A stretch of DNA of 64,000 bases from Quadrisphaera sp. INWT6. GTDB lineage: Bacteria; Actinomycetota; Actinomycetes; Actinomycetales; Quadrisphaeraceae. Under the pieces are notes generated by a model that was not told the origin of the DNA, searched no databases, and saw only the letters and a list, made by a program, of their open reading frames with translations. The stretch spans positions 434,001 to 498,000 of the forward strand of contig NZ_VUOH01000003.1 of the NCBI RefSeq assembly GCF_015390235.1. The letters are read 5' to 3'. Of this stretch, positions 26,316-34,625 are shown piece after piece (position 1 is the stretch's first letter; every line of letters starts with the position of its first letter). A program made the position numbers and the translations under genes.

Positions 26316-27256
26316 CCAGAACGGCGGCCGTAGCAGTCGGCTTGGTACTGGCGCTTCTGGTGTGCCTGGTACTGCCACTTCCCGCGGCCCGAGCTACCGA
26401 TGGCCCTGTGGTAGCCGCAGGGGGCGTCCAGTGCCAGAACTACGACGTCCGCTCCGGTCGCTGCCTGATCAACGTCCTCGCCCCGGGCCGTCCACGAGGC
26501 GAGTCGACCGCGAGCAACGGCTCGGGCGGCGGGGGAACCGCTCGCCGCTGCTACAGCACCTGGACCTCCAAGGTCGTCCCCTGCTCGGACTCTCGGGGCA
26601 GCTGGTCGAACTCGCGGAACTGCTACATCAAGCAGGGAAGCGACCTGCCGGGCAGCCTGCTCTTCGGTGGGCGCACGGACGGCGCCGTCTACAGCTGCAC
26701 GCCGGACTTCGGCAACATGCTGAACACCGCCTACTCGTTCTGGTCAGCCACCCCGCCTGACGGGCCCGATCCAGCGGCACTCGCTCAGGAGGCAATCACC
26801 GCGATGGGCCTGAGGGCGGTCGACATCGGCATCGTCCCTGACCCCGGCCAGGACAGCGTCGGCCTCGTCGGACTCCCGGTGTGGATGTGGGTCGACCAGC
26901 CCAGCGCGGCGACCTTCGGGCCGATGACCAACAGCGCCGCCGCCGGTGCGGTGACCGTCACCGCGACCGCGCACGTCACGAGGGTGACCTGGTCGATGGG
27001 CGACGGTGACACCGTGAGCTGCGCGGGAGCAGGCACCCCGTACACCGACAGCGCCGGCGCCAGCCCCTCCCCCGACTGCGGCCACAGCTACGCCACCACT
27101 TCAGTCGGGCAGCCCGGGAACGCCTACACCGTCACGGCCACCAGCCACTGGGTCATCGACTGGGCCGGTGGCGGCGCCGCCGGCCAGGAGACGATGGATC
27201 TGGTGGCCACCACTGAGATCCAGATCGGCGAGACCCAGGCGATCATCACCGCCTGA
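26300..27256 (+). CDS. Secreted PKD-domain protein
   Basis: This 318-residue exported protein begins with a signal peptide (LVARTAAVAVGLVLALLV...PAARA). A Cys-rich middle region follows (CQNYDV, RCLINV, RRCYSTW, VPCSDS, NCYIKQ, YSCTPDF). From about residue 210 it carries a PKD-like beta sandwich (VTRVTWSMGDGDTVSC through HSYATTS and YTVTATSHW). PKD domains mediate surface adhesion or protein contacts. The GTG start lies inside the end of the lipoprotein gene. It is the last gene before the hairpin at 27263 and may be an adhesin for mating contact. Confidence 0.65.
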   Translation: MQHLVARTAAVAVGLVLALLVCLVLPLPAARATDGPVVAAGGVQCQNYDVRSGRCLINVLAPGRPRGESTASNGSGGGGTARRCYSTWTSKVVPCSDSRGSWSNSRNCYIKQGSDLPGSLLFGGRTDGAVYSCTPDFGNMLNTAYSFWSATPPDGPDPAALAQEAITAMGLRAVDIGIVPDPGQDSVGLVGLPVWMWVDQPSAATFGPMTNSAAAGAVTVTATAHVTRVTWSMGDGDTVSCAGAGTPYTDSAGASPSPDCGHSYATTSVGQPGNAYTVTATSHWVIDWAGGGAAGQETMDLVATTEIQIGETQAIITA

Positions 27257-27262
27257 GCGAGT

Positions 27263-27323
27263 CCACTGGGCTTGCCCGGACCCTCGGCGCCTCCGCGGGC
27301 AAGAGTCCGGGCAAGCCCAGTGG
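27263..27323. terminator. Perfect 19-bp hairpin containing GGGCAAG motifs
   Basis: Arms 27263-27281 and 27305-27323 are perfect inverted repeats around a 23-nt loop, starting 6 bp after the PKD-gene stop. The position fits a terminator for the Tad operon. The right half also holds GGGCAAG at 27297 and 27309, 12 bp apart, and the left arm holds CTTGCCC at 27271. The site may therefore be a protein-binding site as well. Confidence 0.7.
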
Positions 27324-27393
27324 CGTCTCGTGCCGGGGTCGGCAGCACGCCGTCGCGACCCTGGCGAGCGGAGCCGACCATCAGCAACGAACA

Positions 27394-28047
27394 GTGTCCT
27401 GGTGGCGGCGCATACGCCGCGTCGGGACCGCCGTCGGCGGGCTCGCGGTGAAGGCAGGCCTTGCCACGGTCGCCGGGTTCATCTTGCTTGTCGTCGTGCT
27501 GGGTGCTGGCCTCTACGGGAGTGCCGCGCTCCCGCTGACGAGCGCTGGGCCCACTAAGGCGGCCCTGAACGCGGGGGCCTCACCCTTAGCTCCGCCCGCC
27601 ACCGGGGCGGCCGCGCCCTTCACCGGAGCATCGACGGGATGCTCGGAGCCGGACCCGACGAACCGCGAGGGCTGCCTCACCCAGGCCACGGCCTGGCTCT
27701 ACGACCAGCTGGAGCAGCACTTCGGCAAGCAGCCGACCGCGTGCTGGGACCGCCACGAGTGGAACCCGACCAGCGACCACCCCCGCGGGAAGGCCTGCGA
27801 CGTGACCATCGGCCGAGCTGGCACCTTCCCCGGTGACGCTGATCGGGCACACGGGTGGGAGGTGGCCAACTGGCTGCGCGCGAACGCCTCAGCCCTCGAC
27901 ATCGCGTACGTGATCTGGGACGGCAAGATCTGGTCGGCCAGCCGAGAGGACGAGGACTGGCGGACGTACACAGGCGGCGGGATCTACGACGTGAGTACCG
28001 CTACCGGCGGCCACTACGACCACGTCCATGTCTCGACGCGAGACTGA
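27394..28047 (+). CDS. Membrane-anchored peptidase-like wall protein
   Basis: This 217-residue protein has an N-terminal membrane helix (about residues 23-45) and a linker, then a globular domain with TSDHPRGKACDVTI and HYDHVHVS. The His, Asp and His-x-His pattern is that of M15/VanY-like zinc peptidases and related ARB_07466-type domains. It could loosen peptidoglycan for pilus or channel passage. The GTG at 27394 has a weak ribosome site. A 22-bp hairpin directly follows its stop. It closes the transfer block. Confidence 0.65.
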   Translation: MSWWRRIRRVGTAVGGLAVKAGLATVAGFILLVVVLGAGLYGSAALPLTSAGPTKAALNAGASPLAPPATGAAAPFTGASTGCSEPDPTNREGCLTQATAWLYDQLEQHFGKQPTACWDRHEWNPTSDHPRGKACDVTIGRAGTFPGDADRAHGWEVANWLRANASALDIAYVIWDGKIWSASREDEDWRTYTGGGIYDVSTATGGHYDHVHVSTRD

Positions 28048-28067
28048 GGTGATCCGAGTATCACCTC
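28046..28067 (+). terminator. Hairpin after the peptidase-like gene
   Basis: GAGGTGAT and ATCACCTC form 8-bp arms around a 6-nt loop. The hairpin begins within the stop codon of the upstream gene. Its position supports termination. The stem is modest and has no T tract. Confidence 0.5.
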
Positions 28068-28091
28068 GGTGGTGACCCAACGTCACGTCGT

Positions 28092-28217
28092 GCGGTCGTA
28101 GATGAGGTGCACCGCCGGTGCATGCGGGACAACGAGTCCCGGATGGACACCAGTGAGGCGATGGTCCACATCGCGTTGATCACGATGATGCCACGGCGGC
28201 TGGCCCGTCAGCGCTAG
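28092..28217 (+). pseudogene. 3' remnant of an IS5-type transposase
   Basis: The frame ending at TAG 28215-28217 reads RRCMRDNESRMDTSEAM followed by VHIALITMMPRRLARQ. This matches the C-terminus seen in IS5-family transposases (RRLARDYE...TSEAMI...MLRRLAR). Only the last 40 residues or so remain, with no catalytic part or terminal repeat recognised. It marks the join between the transfer block and the accessory region. Confidence 0.5.
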
Positions 28218-28578
28218 TTCTCGGACTCGCTCTCACAGTGCCGGGGCTGACCAAAAGCCGAGGCTAATTGGGGTCCTGATGAGTCCGCAGATGGCCATGG
28301 TCATGGCCGGCTTGCTCACGCCCGCGGGCATCGGGTGGCCATCCGAGAGCTGCTCCGGCATCGGCGCTGGCAGGCGCTACGCCGCACGGCGGTGCAGGTC
28401 CACACCGCCAGTGGCGACCTCGCGGCCTTCGATCGAGTAGCCGTCCTCAGGCAGTCGCTCGACGCCCCACCACAACGGCCCCGGGCCTCACAGGCAGCGG
28501 ATTCCGCGGTGCCGAATATTGGCACGTCGAGCAAGTCCGAGACGACTGTCGGTCCCGGGACGTAACCTGCCGCTCACC
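28218..28578. other. Non-coding stretch before the MmeI-like gene
   Basis: I see no convincing gene here. A short frame at 28335-28565 has some plausible residues (VAIRELLRHRRWQALRRTAVQVH) but no ribosome site and no family match. It could be a decayed gene. Confidence 0.3.
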
Positions 28579-31443
28579 ATGGCACTCGACATCGCCGACC
28601 TCCCCCAGCACCTCGGGAAGCTCCAGCAGTACCGCGCGCTCCTCTCCGGCGACGAGAAGGGCGAGAGCCAAGTGTTTCTCGACCGGCTCTTCCAGGCTTT
28701 CGGCCATGAAGGCTACGCCGAGGCCGGCGCCAAGCTCGAGATGCGTCTCAAGAAGAACGACAACAAGGGCACCTCCTTCGCCGACCTGGTGTGGAAGCCA
28801 CGCGTCCTCATCGAGATGAAGAAGGCCGGCGCCGACCTCTCCAAGCACTTCCGGCAGGCCTTCGACTACTGGGTACGCGCGGTTCCGGACCGCCCGCGCT
28901 ACGTCGTGCTGTGCAACTTCGACGAGTTCTGGATCTACGACTTCGACCGTCAGGTCGACGAGCCCGTCGACCGCGTCGCGCTCGCCGACCTGCCGCGCCG
29001 ATGGGAAGCCTTCGGCTTCATGCTGGCCGATGAGCGGCCGGCGGAGTTCGCCAACGACTTGGTCGAGGTCACCCGCGAGTCCGCCGACAAGCTCGCCAAG
29101 CTCTTCAACACCCTCGTCGCCCGAGGCGTTGGGCGCGAGCAGGCCCAGCGCTTCCTCCTGCAGTCGGTCATGGCCATGTTCGCCGAGGACATCCGCCTGC
29201 TGCCGACGCACCACTTCACGACCGCGGTCACGGACTCGCTGGGCGCCAGTAAGCCCGTAGATACGTCTTACGACGTCGTCTTCGGTCTCTTCACGGCCAT
29301 GAATACTTCGGGCGCCACCCCGGGCGGCCGCTACGCGGGCACGCCGTACTTCAACGGTGGGCTCTACTCCAAGGTCGAGCCGTTCGGGCTCGAGCGCGCC
29401 GAACTCGAGGTCCTCGCCGACGCCTGCCGCACCGACTGGTCGCTGGTGCGCCCGGAAATCTTCGGCACGCTCTTCGAGCAGTCGCTGGGCAAGGAGGAGC
29501 GCCACGCCTACGGCGCGTATTTCACCAGCCCCGCTGACATCGCCAAGATCGTCGGTCCATCGCTCGTGGAGCCCTGGCGGGCGCGCATCGAGGCGGCTAC
29601 GACGCTGCCCGAGCTGCGCGCACTGCACCACGAACTCAGCACGCTGCGGGTGCTCGACCCGGCCTGCGGTTGTGGCAACTTTCTCTACGTCGCCTACCGC
29701 GAGCTGCGTCGCCTCGAGCACGAGGTGCTCGACCGCATTGAGGAGCGCTCACGGCGCGCGGGCTACCGCGAGCTCTCCCTGGTCACCCCGGAGCAGTTCC
29801 ACGGCATCGACGTCCGGCCCTTCGCCGTCGAGGTCGCCAAGGTGACGCTCATGGTGGCGAAGAAGTTCGCGGCCGACGAGCTCGGCGACGACCAGCATGT
29901 CCTACCGCTGGAGAACCTCGATGCCAACATCATCGAGGCTGATGCGCTCTTCACAGCGTGGCCATCAGCCGACCTCATCATCGGCAACCCGCCGTACCTC
30001 GGCCGCCGGAAGGTCGTTGAGGAGCGTGGTGCGGCCTACGCCGACCAGTTGGCCCAGCGCTACCCGGCGGTCTCCGGGGTTAGCGACTACGTCTCGTATT
30101 GGTTCCCCTTGGCTCACGACCAGCTGCCCCAGGGTGGTCGCGCCGGGTTGGTCGCCACCAACACCATTCGCCAGGGCGACACCCGCAAGGTCACCCTCGA
30201 CTACGTCGTCGACCACGGCGGCACGCTCACGGAGGCCGTCTCAACCCAGCCTTGGTCGGGCGACGCCGTCGTGCACGTCTCCATCGTCAATTGGGTCAAG
30301 GGCGAGCACCCCGAGCCGAAGGTCTTGTGGGTCGAGGACGGCCGCACCCGCCTTGAGCTGCCCGAACTGACCACCTCGCTCAGCCCGACCGTCAACGTGC
30401 GCTCAGCAAAGGCGCTTACAACGAACAAGTCGCCCAAGCGCGTGTTCCAAGGCCAGACCTTCGGCGTCGTGAAGGCCTTCAAGCTGAGCACCCAGGACGC
30501 CGCGCCGCTAAAGAGGGCCAGCGCGGGCGACGCGTCCGTCATTCACCCGTTCATCGGCGGCGAAGGACTGCTGCACGAGAACCCGCTGACGCAGGTCGTC
30601 ATCGACGTCCCCGACGGTGACGCCGATACCGCGTGGCACCGGGCGCCTGCTGTCATGGCTCGCCTCCAGGATATGGCGCTGACCATCCGACAGGAGGCGG
30701 CAGAGAAGGAGGCACGCCGCAACGGTGAAGCGCTCGCCGCCAACGCCAACGCGCGCGTGAATCACCACCACAAGCGCTTCCTGGAGACGTGGTGGAGGCT
30801 CAGCTACCGCCGCGAGGACCTGCTGGGGGAGCTGGCAAAGGTCGACCGCTACATCGCGGTCACGCGCACAGCCACGCACGCCCGCCTGAGCGTCTTCACC
30901 TTCGTCGAGCCGCAGGTGCACCCCGGTGACTCGGTAGTCGCCTTCCCGCTCGATGACGACTACAGCTTGGGCATCTTGCAGTCTTCGACGCACAAGCGGT
31001 GGTTCGACGCCCGCTGCACGACGCTTAAGGTCGACCCCAACTACACGTCAACCACCGTGTGGGACAGCTTCGCGTGGCCCCAGCACCCGACCCCGGCTGC
31101 GGTCAAGGCTGTATCCGAGGCGAGCGCGGCACTGACGCGATACCGCCAGGAGTCCATGGCGCAAGGGAGGACCCTGGCGCAGATGTACGACGTTCTCCGC
31201 ACCCCGGGAAAGTCGAGACTCCGGACACTGCACGAAGCTCTTGATGCGGTAGTGACGACCGCCTATGAGTTCGACCCGAAGGTCGACGTGTTGGCTCAGC
31301 TGCTCAGCCTCAACCTAACGACAGCGGACCAGGAAGCGGCCGGTGAAGCTGTGACAGCCCCGGGCCTTCCCCGCCACACCGACGGCACGCCCTATGAGGG
31401 TTGCCGCTTGACGGACTGGGCTCTGAGCGCCGAGTGGCCGTGA
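28579..31443 (+). CDS. MmeI-like (type IIL) restriction-modification enzyme
   Basis: This single 954-residue chain both methylates and cuts DNA. Near residues 70-82 the motif D-x9-E-x-K (DLVWKPRVLIEMKK) is the nuclease centre typical of MmeI. A helical spacer follows. The methyltransferase domain has motif I DPACGCGNFLY and the catalytic NPPY (IIGNPPYLG), then a target-recognition region. The length matches MmeI-type enzymes. ATG 28579 starts the family-like MALDIADLPQHLGKL. One strand of a site is usually methylated, and no separate methyltransferase is needed or seen. Its third-codon GC is a little lower than the neighbours, suggesting transfer. Confidence 0.85.
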   Translation: MALDIADLPQHLGKLQQYRALLSGDEKGESQVFLDRLFQAFGHEGYAEAGAKLEMRLKKNDNKGTSFADLVWKPRVLIEMKKAGADLSKHFRQAFDYWVRAVPDRPRYVVLCNFDEFWIYDFDRQVDEPVDRVALADLPRRWEAFGFMLADERPAEFANDLVEVTRESADKLAKLFNTLVARGVGREQAQRFLLQSVMAMFAEDIRLLPTHHFTTAVTDSLGASKPVDTSYDVVFGLFTAMNTSGATPGGRYAGTPYFNGGLYSKVEPFGLERAELEVLADACRTDWSLVRPEIFGTLFEQSLGKEERHAYGAYFTSPADIAKIVGPSLVEPWRARIEAATTLPELRALHHELSTLRVLDPACGCGNFLYVAYRELRRLEHEVLDRIEERSRRAGYRELSLVTPEQFHGIDVRPFAVEVAKVTLMVAKKFAADELGDDQHVLPLENLDANIIEADALFTAWPSADLIIGNPPYLGRRKVVEERGAAYADQLAQRYPAVSGVSDYVSYWFPLAHDQLPQGGRAGLVATNTIRQGDTRKVTLDYVVDHGGTLTEAVSTQPWSGDAVVHVSIVNWVKGEHPEPKVLWVEDGRTRLELPELTTSLSPTVNVRSAKALTTNKSPKRVFQGQTFGVVKAFKLSTQDAAPLKRASAGDASVIHPFIGGEGLLHENPLTQVVIDVPDGDADTAWHRAPAVMARLQDMALTIRQEAAEKEARRNGEALAANANARVNHHHKRFLETWWRLSYRREDLLGELAKVDRYIAVTRTATHARLSVFTFVEPQVHPGDSVVAFPLDDDYSLGILQSSTHKRWFDARCTTLKVDPNYTSTTVWDSFAWPQHPTPAAVKAVSEASAALTRYRQESMAQGRTLAQMYDVLRTPGKSRLRTLHEALDAVVTTAYEFDPKVDVLAQLLSLNLTTADQEAAGEAVTAPGLPRHTDGTPYEGCRLTDWALSAEWP

Positions 31444-31705
31444 CGCAGCTGCAACACGCCCCAGGTCATACCGGGAGCGCCAGACCCACTCCGGGGCGTT
31501 GCGGCGACGACCGAGCCCGTACGGAGCGCCTGCTGTTGGTAGAGCCCGATGAGGGCGCACGGGGACTCACGGTCGGCGGATTATCAGCCGTAGCGGCGGA
31601 AGCTGGCCCAGGCGAGGAAGGGATCCGCTGATCGGAGTTGGTGATCTTGTGGGCGGTCGCATGCACGAGCAGCACCCTCATGACGGCCGAGGAGGGATCA
31701 GGCCC

Positions 31706-31861
31706 GTGGAAGGTCACAGCGTCGACAAGCGCAAGATCGTGCAGTCCGTCGCTGTCACCACTGCCGCCTCGGCCAATCTGGAGGGTCAGGCTCTCCCGCC
31801 TGACTTCGTGCGCTCGCCGCGCGTCGCCGAGCTTCTGGCCAAGCGTCGCCGCTCGGCCTGA
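31706..31861 (+). CDS. Fic-inhibiting antitoxin (class I, VbhA/FicA-like)
   Basis: This 51-residue protein (VEGHSVDKRKIVQSVAVTTA...) carries SANLEG, which fits the inhibitory motif [S/T]xxxE[G/N] of class I Fic antitoxins. The Glu of that motif blocks ATP binding in the toxin. The GTG lies about 9 nt after GGAGGG; earlier in-frame starts add poor sequence. Its TGA overlaps the ATG of the fic gene by 1 bp, the expected coupling for an antitoxin-toxin pair. Confidence 0.65.
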   Translation: MEGHSVDKRKIVQSVAVTTAASANLEGQALPPDFVRSPRVAELLAKRRRSA

Positions 31862-32459
31862 TGCCGCTGGAGCCGGGGTACGGCGGGACGCCCGTCCCCG
31901 ATGCCGAGCTGGGCTGGCTGCATCGCGACGTCCGCGAGCTCCTCGGCGATCCCGTCACCCTGCTGGACATCTACGACTACGAGCAGGCCTTCCAGCGGGA
32001 CGTCGCCGGGCTGCAGTTTGATGCCGTCCTCTGCGGCGATCTTCAGGTCGACGATCTGCTCAGGGACACGTACGTACGTGACCTCCACCGCTCGGGTCCG
32101 CTGTACGACAGGCTCTGGCAGTGGGCGGGGAAGTACCGCCGGCACGAGGCCAAGGTCGGGGTTGCTCCGAGGTGATCGCCGTCGAGTTCCGCCAGACCCT
32201 GGAGTCGATCGCCTACCGCTGGCAGCACACCGATGACTGGACTGCGCGCGTCCTCGGCATCGCGGTGCACGTCGGGCTCGTCCGCATCCACCCGTTCGTC
32301 GACGGCAACTGGCGTGCCACGCGACTGCTGGCCGACCTCGTCTTCGCCGCCGTGCAGAACCCAGAGTCACCGGATCTCTTCGACTGGGACGTCGACAAGG
32401 CCGCCTGCATCGCTCACCTGCGGCGATACGACCGCTCCCGGGACCCGCTGGGACAGTGA
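31861..32459 (+). pseudogene. fic: Fic-domain toxin with a one-base frameshift
   Basis: The first frame (MPLEPGYGGTPVPDAELGW...) ends at 32175 after KYRRHEAKVGVAPR. The Fic core resumes one frame on (EVIAVEFRQTLESIAYRW) and holds HPFVDGNWRATR, the full HPFx(D/E)GNxRxxR AMP-transferase motif, ending at 32459. Adding one base near 32168 joins both halves into about 199 residues reading GVAPEVIAVE. So the gene is either recently inactivated or carries a sequencing error. Intact Fic proteins of this kind AMPylate host targets such as gyrase. The antitoxin upstream is intact. Confidence 0.75.
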
Positions 32460-32813
32460 GCCGGCACCACCACCTTTACAGCGCGGTGTCGGTGCGGGTA
32501 GGCAGCCGCGTTCGGTCCTCATTCCGGTCCTCATGAGAACCAGCGGGCACCAACGCGACCCAACCCAGCCGACGCTAACCACCTTGCTCCCCACAGAGGA
32601 GGCGTGCGCAACAGCTGAACGGCAGGGGACTGGTGCGATCCCGACGCTGAGTCACCGTCGTTCTGGCTGGTCAAGGACCTCATACCGCTGGCTGGCCCCT
32701 GCCGGAACAGTCTTCAAGAAGTCCTCAAAAAATCCTCAACTTGGCCGCATACGACCATCACGTGCCAACGCTCCTCAACGCATCCTTGCAGGTCATGGCA
32801 CGATCAGACTCAC
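32460..32813. other. Non-coding stretch between fic and tRNA-Met
   Basis: No gene is supported here. The sequence is less GC-rich than its surroundings. It contains a short tandem repeat (CGGTCCTCATT then CGGTCCTCATG near 32513-32535) and a repeated TCCTCAA near 32720-32740. It presumably holds the tRNA promoter. Confidence 0.35.
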
Positions 32814-32887
32814 GCCGCGGTAGCTCAGCCGGTCAGAGCAGGGGACTCATAATCCCTGGGTCGTGGGTTCGAGCCCCACCTGCGGCA
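32814..32887 (+). tRNA. tRNA-Met (CAT)
   Basis: The cloverleaf folds cleanly. The acceptor GCCGCGG (32814-32820) pairs with CTGCGGC (32880-32886) with one G-U, and A is the discriminator. The D arm is GCTC/GAGC. The anticodon loop is CTCATAA with CAT at 32848-32850, and the T arm is GTGGG-TTCGAGC-CCCAC. CAT could also be a lysidine-modified Ile tRNA. The loop fits elongator Met. CCA is not encoded. tRNA 3' ends are common integrase targets, and an integrase remnant lies 2.4 kb downstream. Confidence 0.9.
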
Positions 32888-32987
32888 CCTACGTTTTTCC
32901 TGGTCACAACCTCAAAAAGGCTGTGACCAAGGGTTCTGCGCGGGGCAGAGAACTCCGTAGGGGCTCCTCTGGTTCTAGTCTCCTCCA

Positions 32988-33437
32988 ATGGAGGACACAT
33001 GGGTCGAGCGGGATCTGCCGTTGCTCACCTGGCTCGTTAGCCACTTCGACCAGTACTTCACCGACACGGTGGGCCTGGATCAGCTTGCGCAGCATTACGA
33101 CGGGTCGCTGGACGACGTCGAGCGCGGGCTCGCGGCGCTCAGCAGCGCCCAGCCGCCCTACCTGCTGCTCGCTCCCGGGGAGATGAGCATGGCCGATCGC
33201 CTGGCGCCGGTCAGCGGTGTGACCGAGCGCGCCCGTCGCACCGTCGGCGCATGGCCGTCACCGGAGAGCCTGGCGGAGGCTCTGGGCCGAGCACTCGTGA
33301 CCGCGTCGGAGAGCGAGCCGGATCCAGTCAAGAAAAGCAAGCTGCGCGAGCTGGGATCCTTCACCCTGGGTGCCGGGCGGGACCTCCTGGTCGACATCAC
33401 GAGTGCCTTTATCACCAAGAGCACGGGCCTGAACTGA
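32988..33437 (+). CDS. Hypothetical protein
   Basis: This 149-residue soluble protein begins MEDTWVERDLPLLTWLVSHFDQY. The N-terminal 60 residues look like a winged-helix fold (LLTWLVSHF, a GLDQLAQHYDGS turn, DDVERGLAAL). A helical C-terminus follows, with a Gly-rich amphipathic end. No family is recognised. It is the first gene after tRNA-Met on the same strand and has only a weak ribosome site, so it may be island cargo. Confidence 0.5.
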   Translation: MEDTWVERDLPLLTWLVSHFDQYFTDTVGLDQLAQHYDGSLDDVERGLAALSSAQPPYLLLAPGEMSMADRLAPVSGVTERARRTVGAWPSPESLAEALGRALVTASESEPDPVKKSKLRELGSFTLGAGRDLLVDITSAFITKSTGLN

Positions 33438-33496
33438 CACACCGGGTGACTTCTTGTGACACCCTCTGAGCCCACGCTGAGCAGGGAGCCGCCGAG

Positions 33497-34465
33497 GTGC
33501 CACAGGTACCGGACCACGAAGATCGCAACATTCGTCAGTACGTCGAAGGCCAGCTTCGCGATGATGAGGACGGAGTCACTCTCGTTCAGCGGGTTGGCCA
33601 GGAGCGGGTCGCCGGTACTACGTACTCCATGTTCGACGTACACACCATCAAGGGCCGCTGGTGGGTCATCACCGACCCAACGAACCTGTACGACCAGGCC
33701 GCGTTCCCGGAGATCGACAACCTACTCAGCTTCCATATCGGGCTGGGCTTCCGAGTGATGGACAAAGGTCGAGTTGAGGTCGAGGACGACCTGCGCGAAC
33801 ACGCCGAGGGTGCCTGGCGGCGATACGCAGCTGCGGTCGAGGCCATGGACACAGCCAACGATGCCGAGGACTTCCAATCCGTCGGGGTGAAGTGCCGCGA
33901 GGCACTGCTCGCTATCGCTCGCGAGAATCATGACGCCGACTGGGTTGGAGAAGTAGCCGAGCCACCGAAGGGTGACAATCTCAAAGGCTGGATGGAGATC
34001 TTCGCCGCCGCGCTCCTGCCCGACCGTCGGCAGCGGGCCTACCTGAAGGAAATCACCGACAAGACCTGGGACATCGCCGTAGGTCTACAGCACAACACGA
34101 ACGCGACCCCGTGGGACGCCGAGCTGACACTCGAGGCCGTTCACCACGTGCTCAACACATTTATGTTGGCCCGCATCAAGCACGATCGCGGCGATCCTGA
34201 GCGCTGCCCTCGTTGCGGTTCCTACCGCCTCGCCGGAGACGGCGAGATGGACGAGGTCGACGGCGAGGCCGGATACGCACAGTGGACGATCTGCGCTGCC
34301 TGCAAGTGGACGTCCGACCGCGAGTTCGAGTCATTCAAGGACTGGAATGAGCGCGTAGGCGACCGTGCCGCCAAGTACCTCGCGGGCGAACTCCCTGAGC
34401 AGCAGCAGCCCATGCCTAACGATGGGTTCAGTGCAGCTCGCAGCAAGCCTAAAGAAGGCGCGTAG
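33497..34465 (+). CDS. Hypothetical zinc-ribbon protein, possibly HEPN-like
   Basis: This 322-residue protein has an N-terminal beta-rich part (TTYSMFDVHTIKGRWWVITDP). The middle is helical (EDFQSVGVKCREALLAIAREN; ITDKTWDIAVGLQHNTNATPW), and a C-terminal zinc ribbon follows (CPRCGSYRL ... CAACKW). The helices with Arg and Asn-His residues resemble HEPN-type folds found in defence proteins, but the match is only by eye. The GTG has GGGAG upstream. It sits in an accessory region with restriction and toxin genes. Confidence 0.5.
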   Translation: MPQVPDHEDRNIRQYVEGQLRDDEDGVTLVQRVGQERVAGTTYSMFDVHTIKGRWWVITDPTNLYDQAAFPEIDNLLSFHIGLGFRVMDKGRVEVEDDLREHAEGAWRRYAAAVEAMDTANDAEDFQSVGVKCREALLAIARENHDADWVGEVAEPPKGDNLKGWMEIFAAALLPDRRQRAYLKEITDKTWDIAVGLQHNTNATPWDAELTLEAVHHVLNTFMLARIKHDRGDPERCPRCGSYRLAGDGEMDEVDGEAGYAQWTICAACKWTSDREFESFKDWNERVGDRAAKYLAGELPEQQQPMPNDGFSAARSKPKEGA

Positions 34466-34478
34466 ACCGCGACGGCCC

Positions 34479-34493
34479 CTACCGAGCGAACGA
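34479..34493. repeat. 15-bp repeat matching the integrase 3' end, copy 1
   Basis: CTACCGAGCGAACGA occurs here and at 35235-35249, where it encodes the last residues of the integrase remnant (SFAR and stop). The two copies flank the SHOCT gene. It may be an attachment-site fragment, but a repeat of this length could occur by chance in 64 kb of GC-rich DNA. Confidence 0.35.
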
Positions 34494-34625
34494 GCCGCGT
34501 CTGGCGATGAGAGCCCGTTGGGTGACGAGTCGCAGCGTTCCACGGACACCGTTCGTGCAGACACCTACCGTTCTCGTCCAGCAGCGGGACTCGCCCGGAG
34601 CCACCGCAGGCCAAGGGGAGGGCAC

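Noticed and set aside
32814..32887. tRNA-Met as the proven attachment site of the 0.2-28 kb element
   Set aside because: I could not find a second copy of the tRNA 3' end, and the transfer block lies on the 5' side of the tRNA, which is not the usual side.
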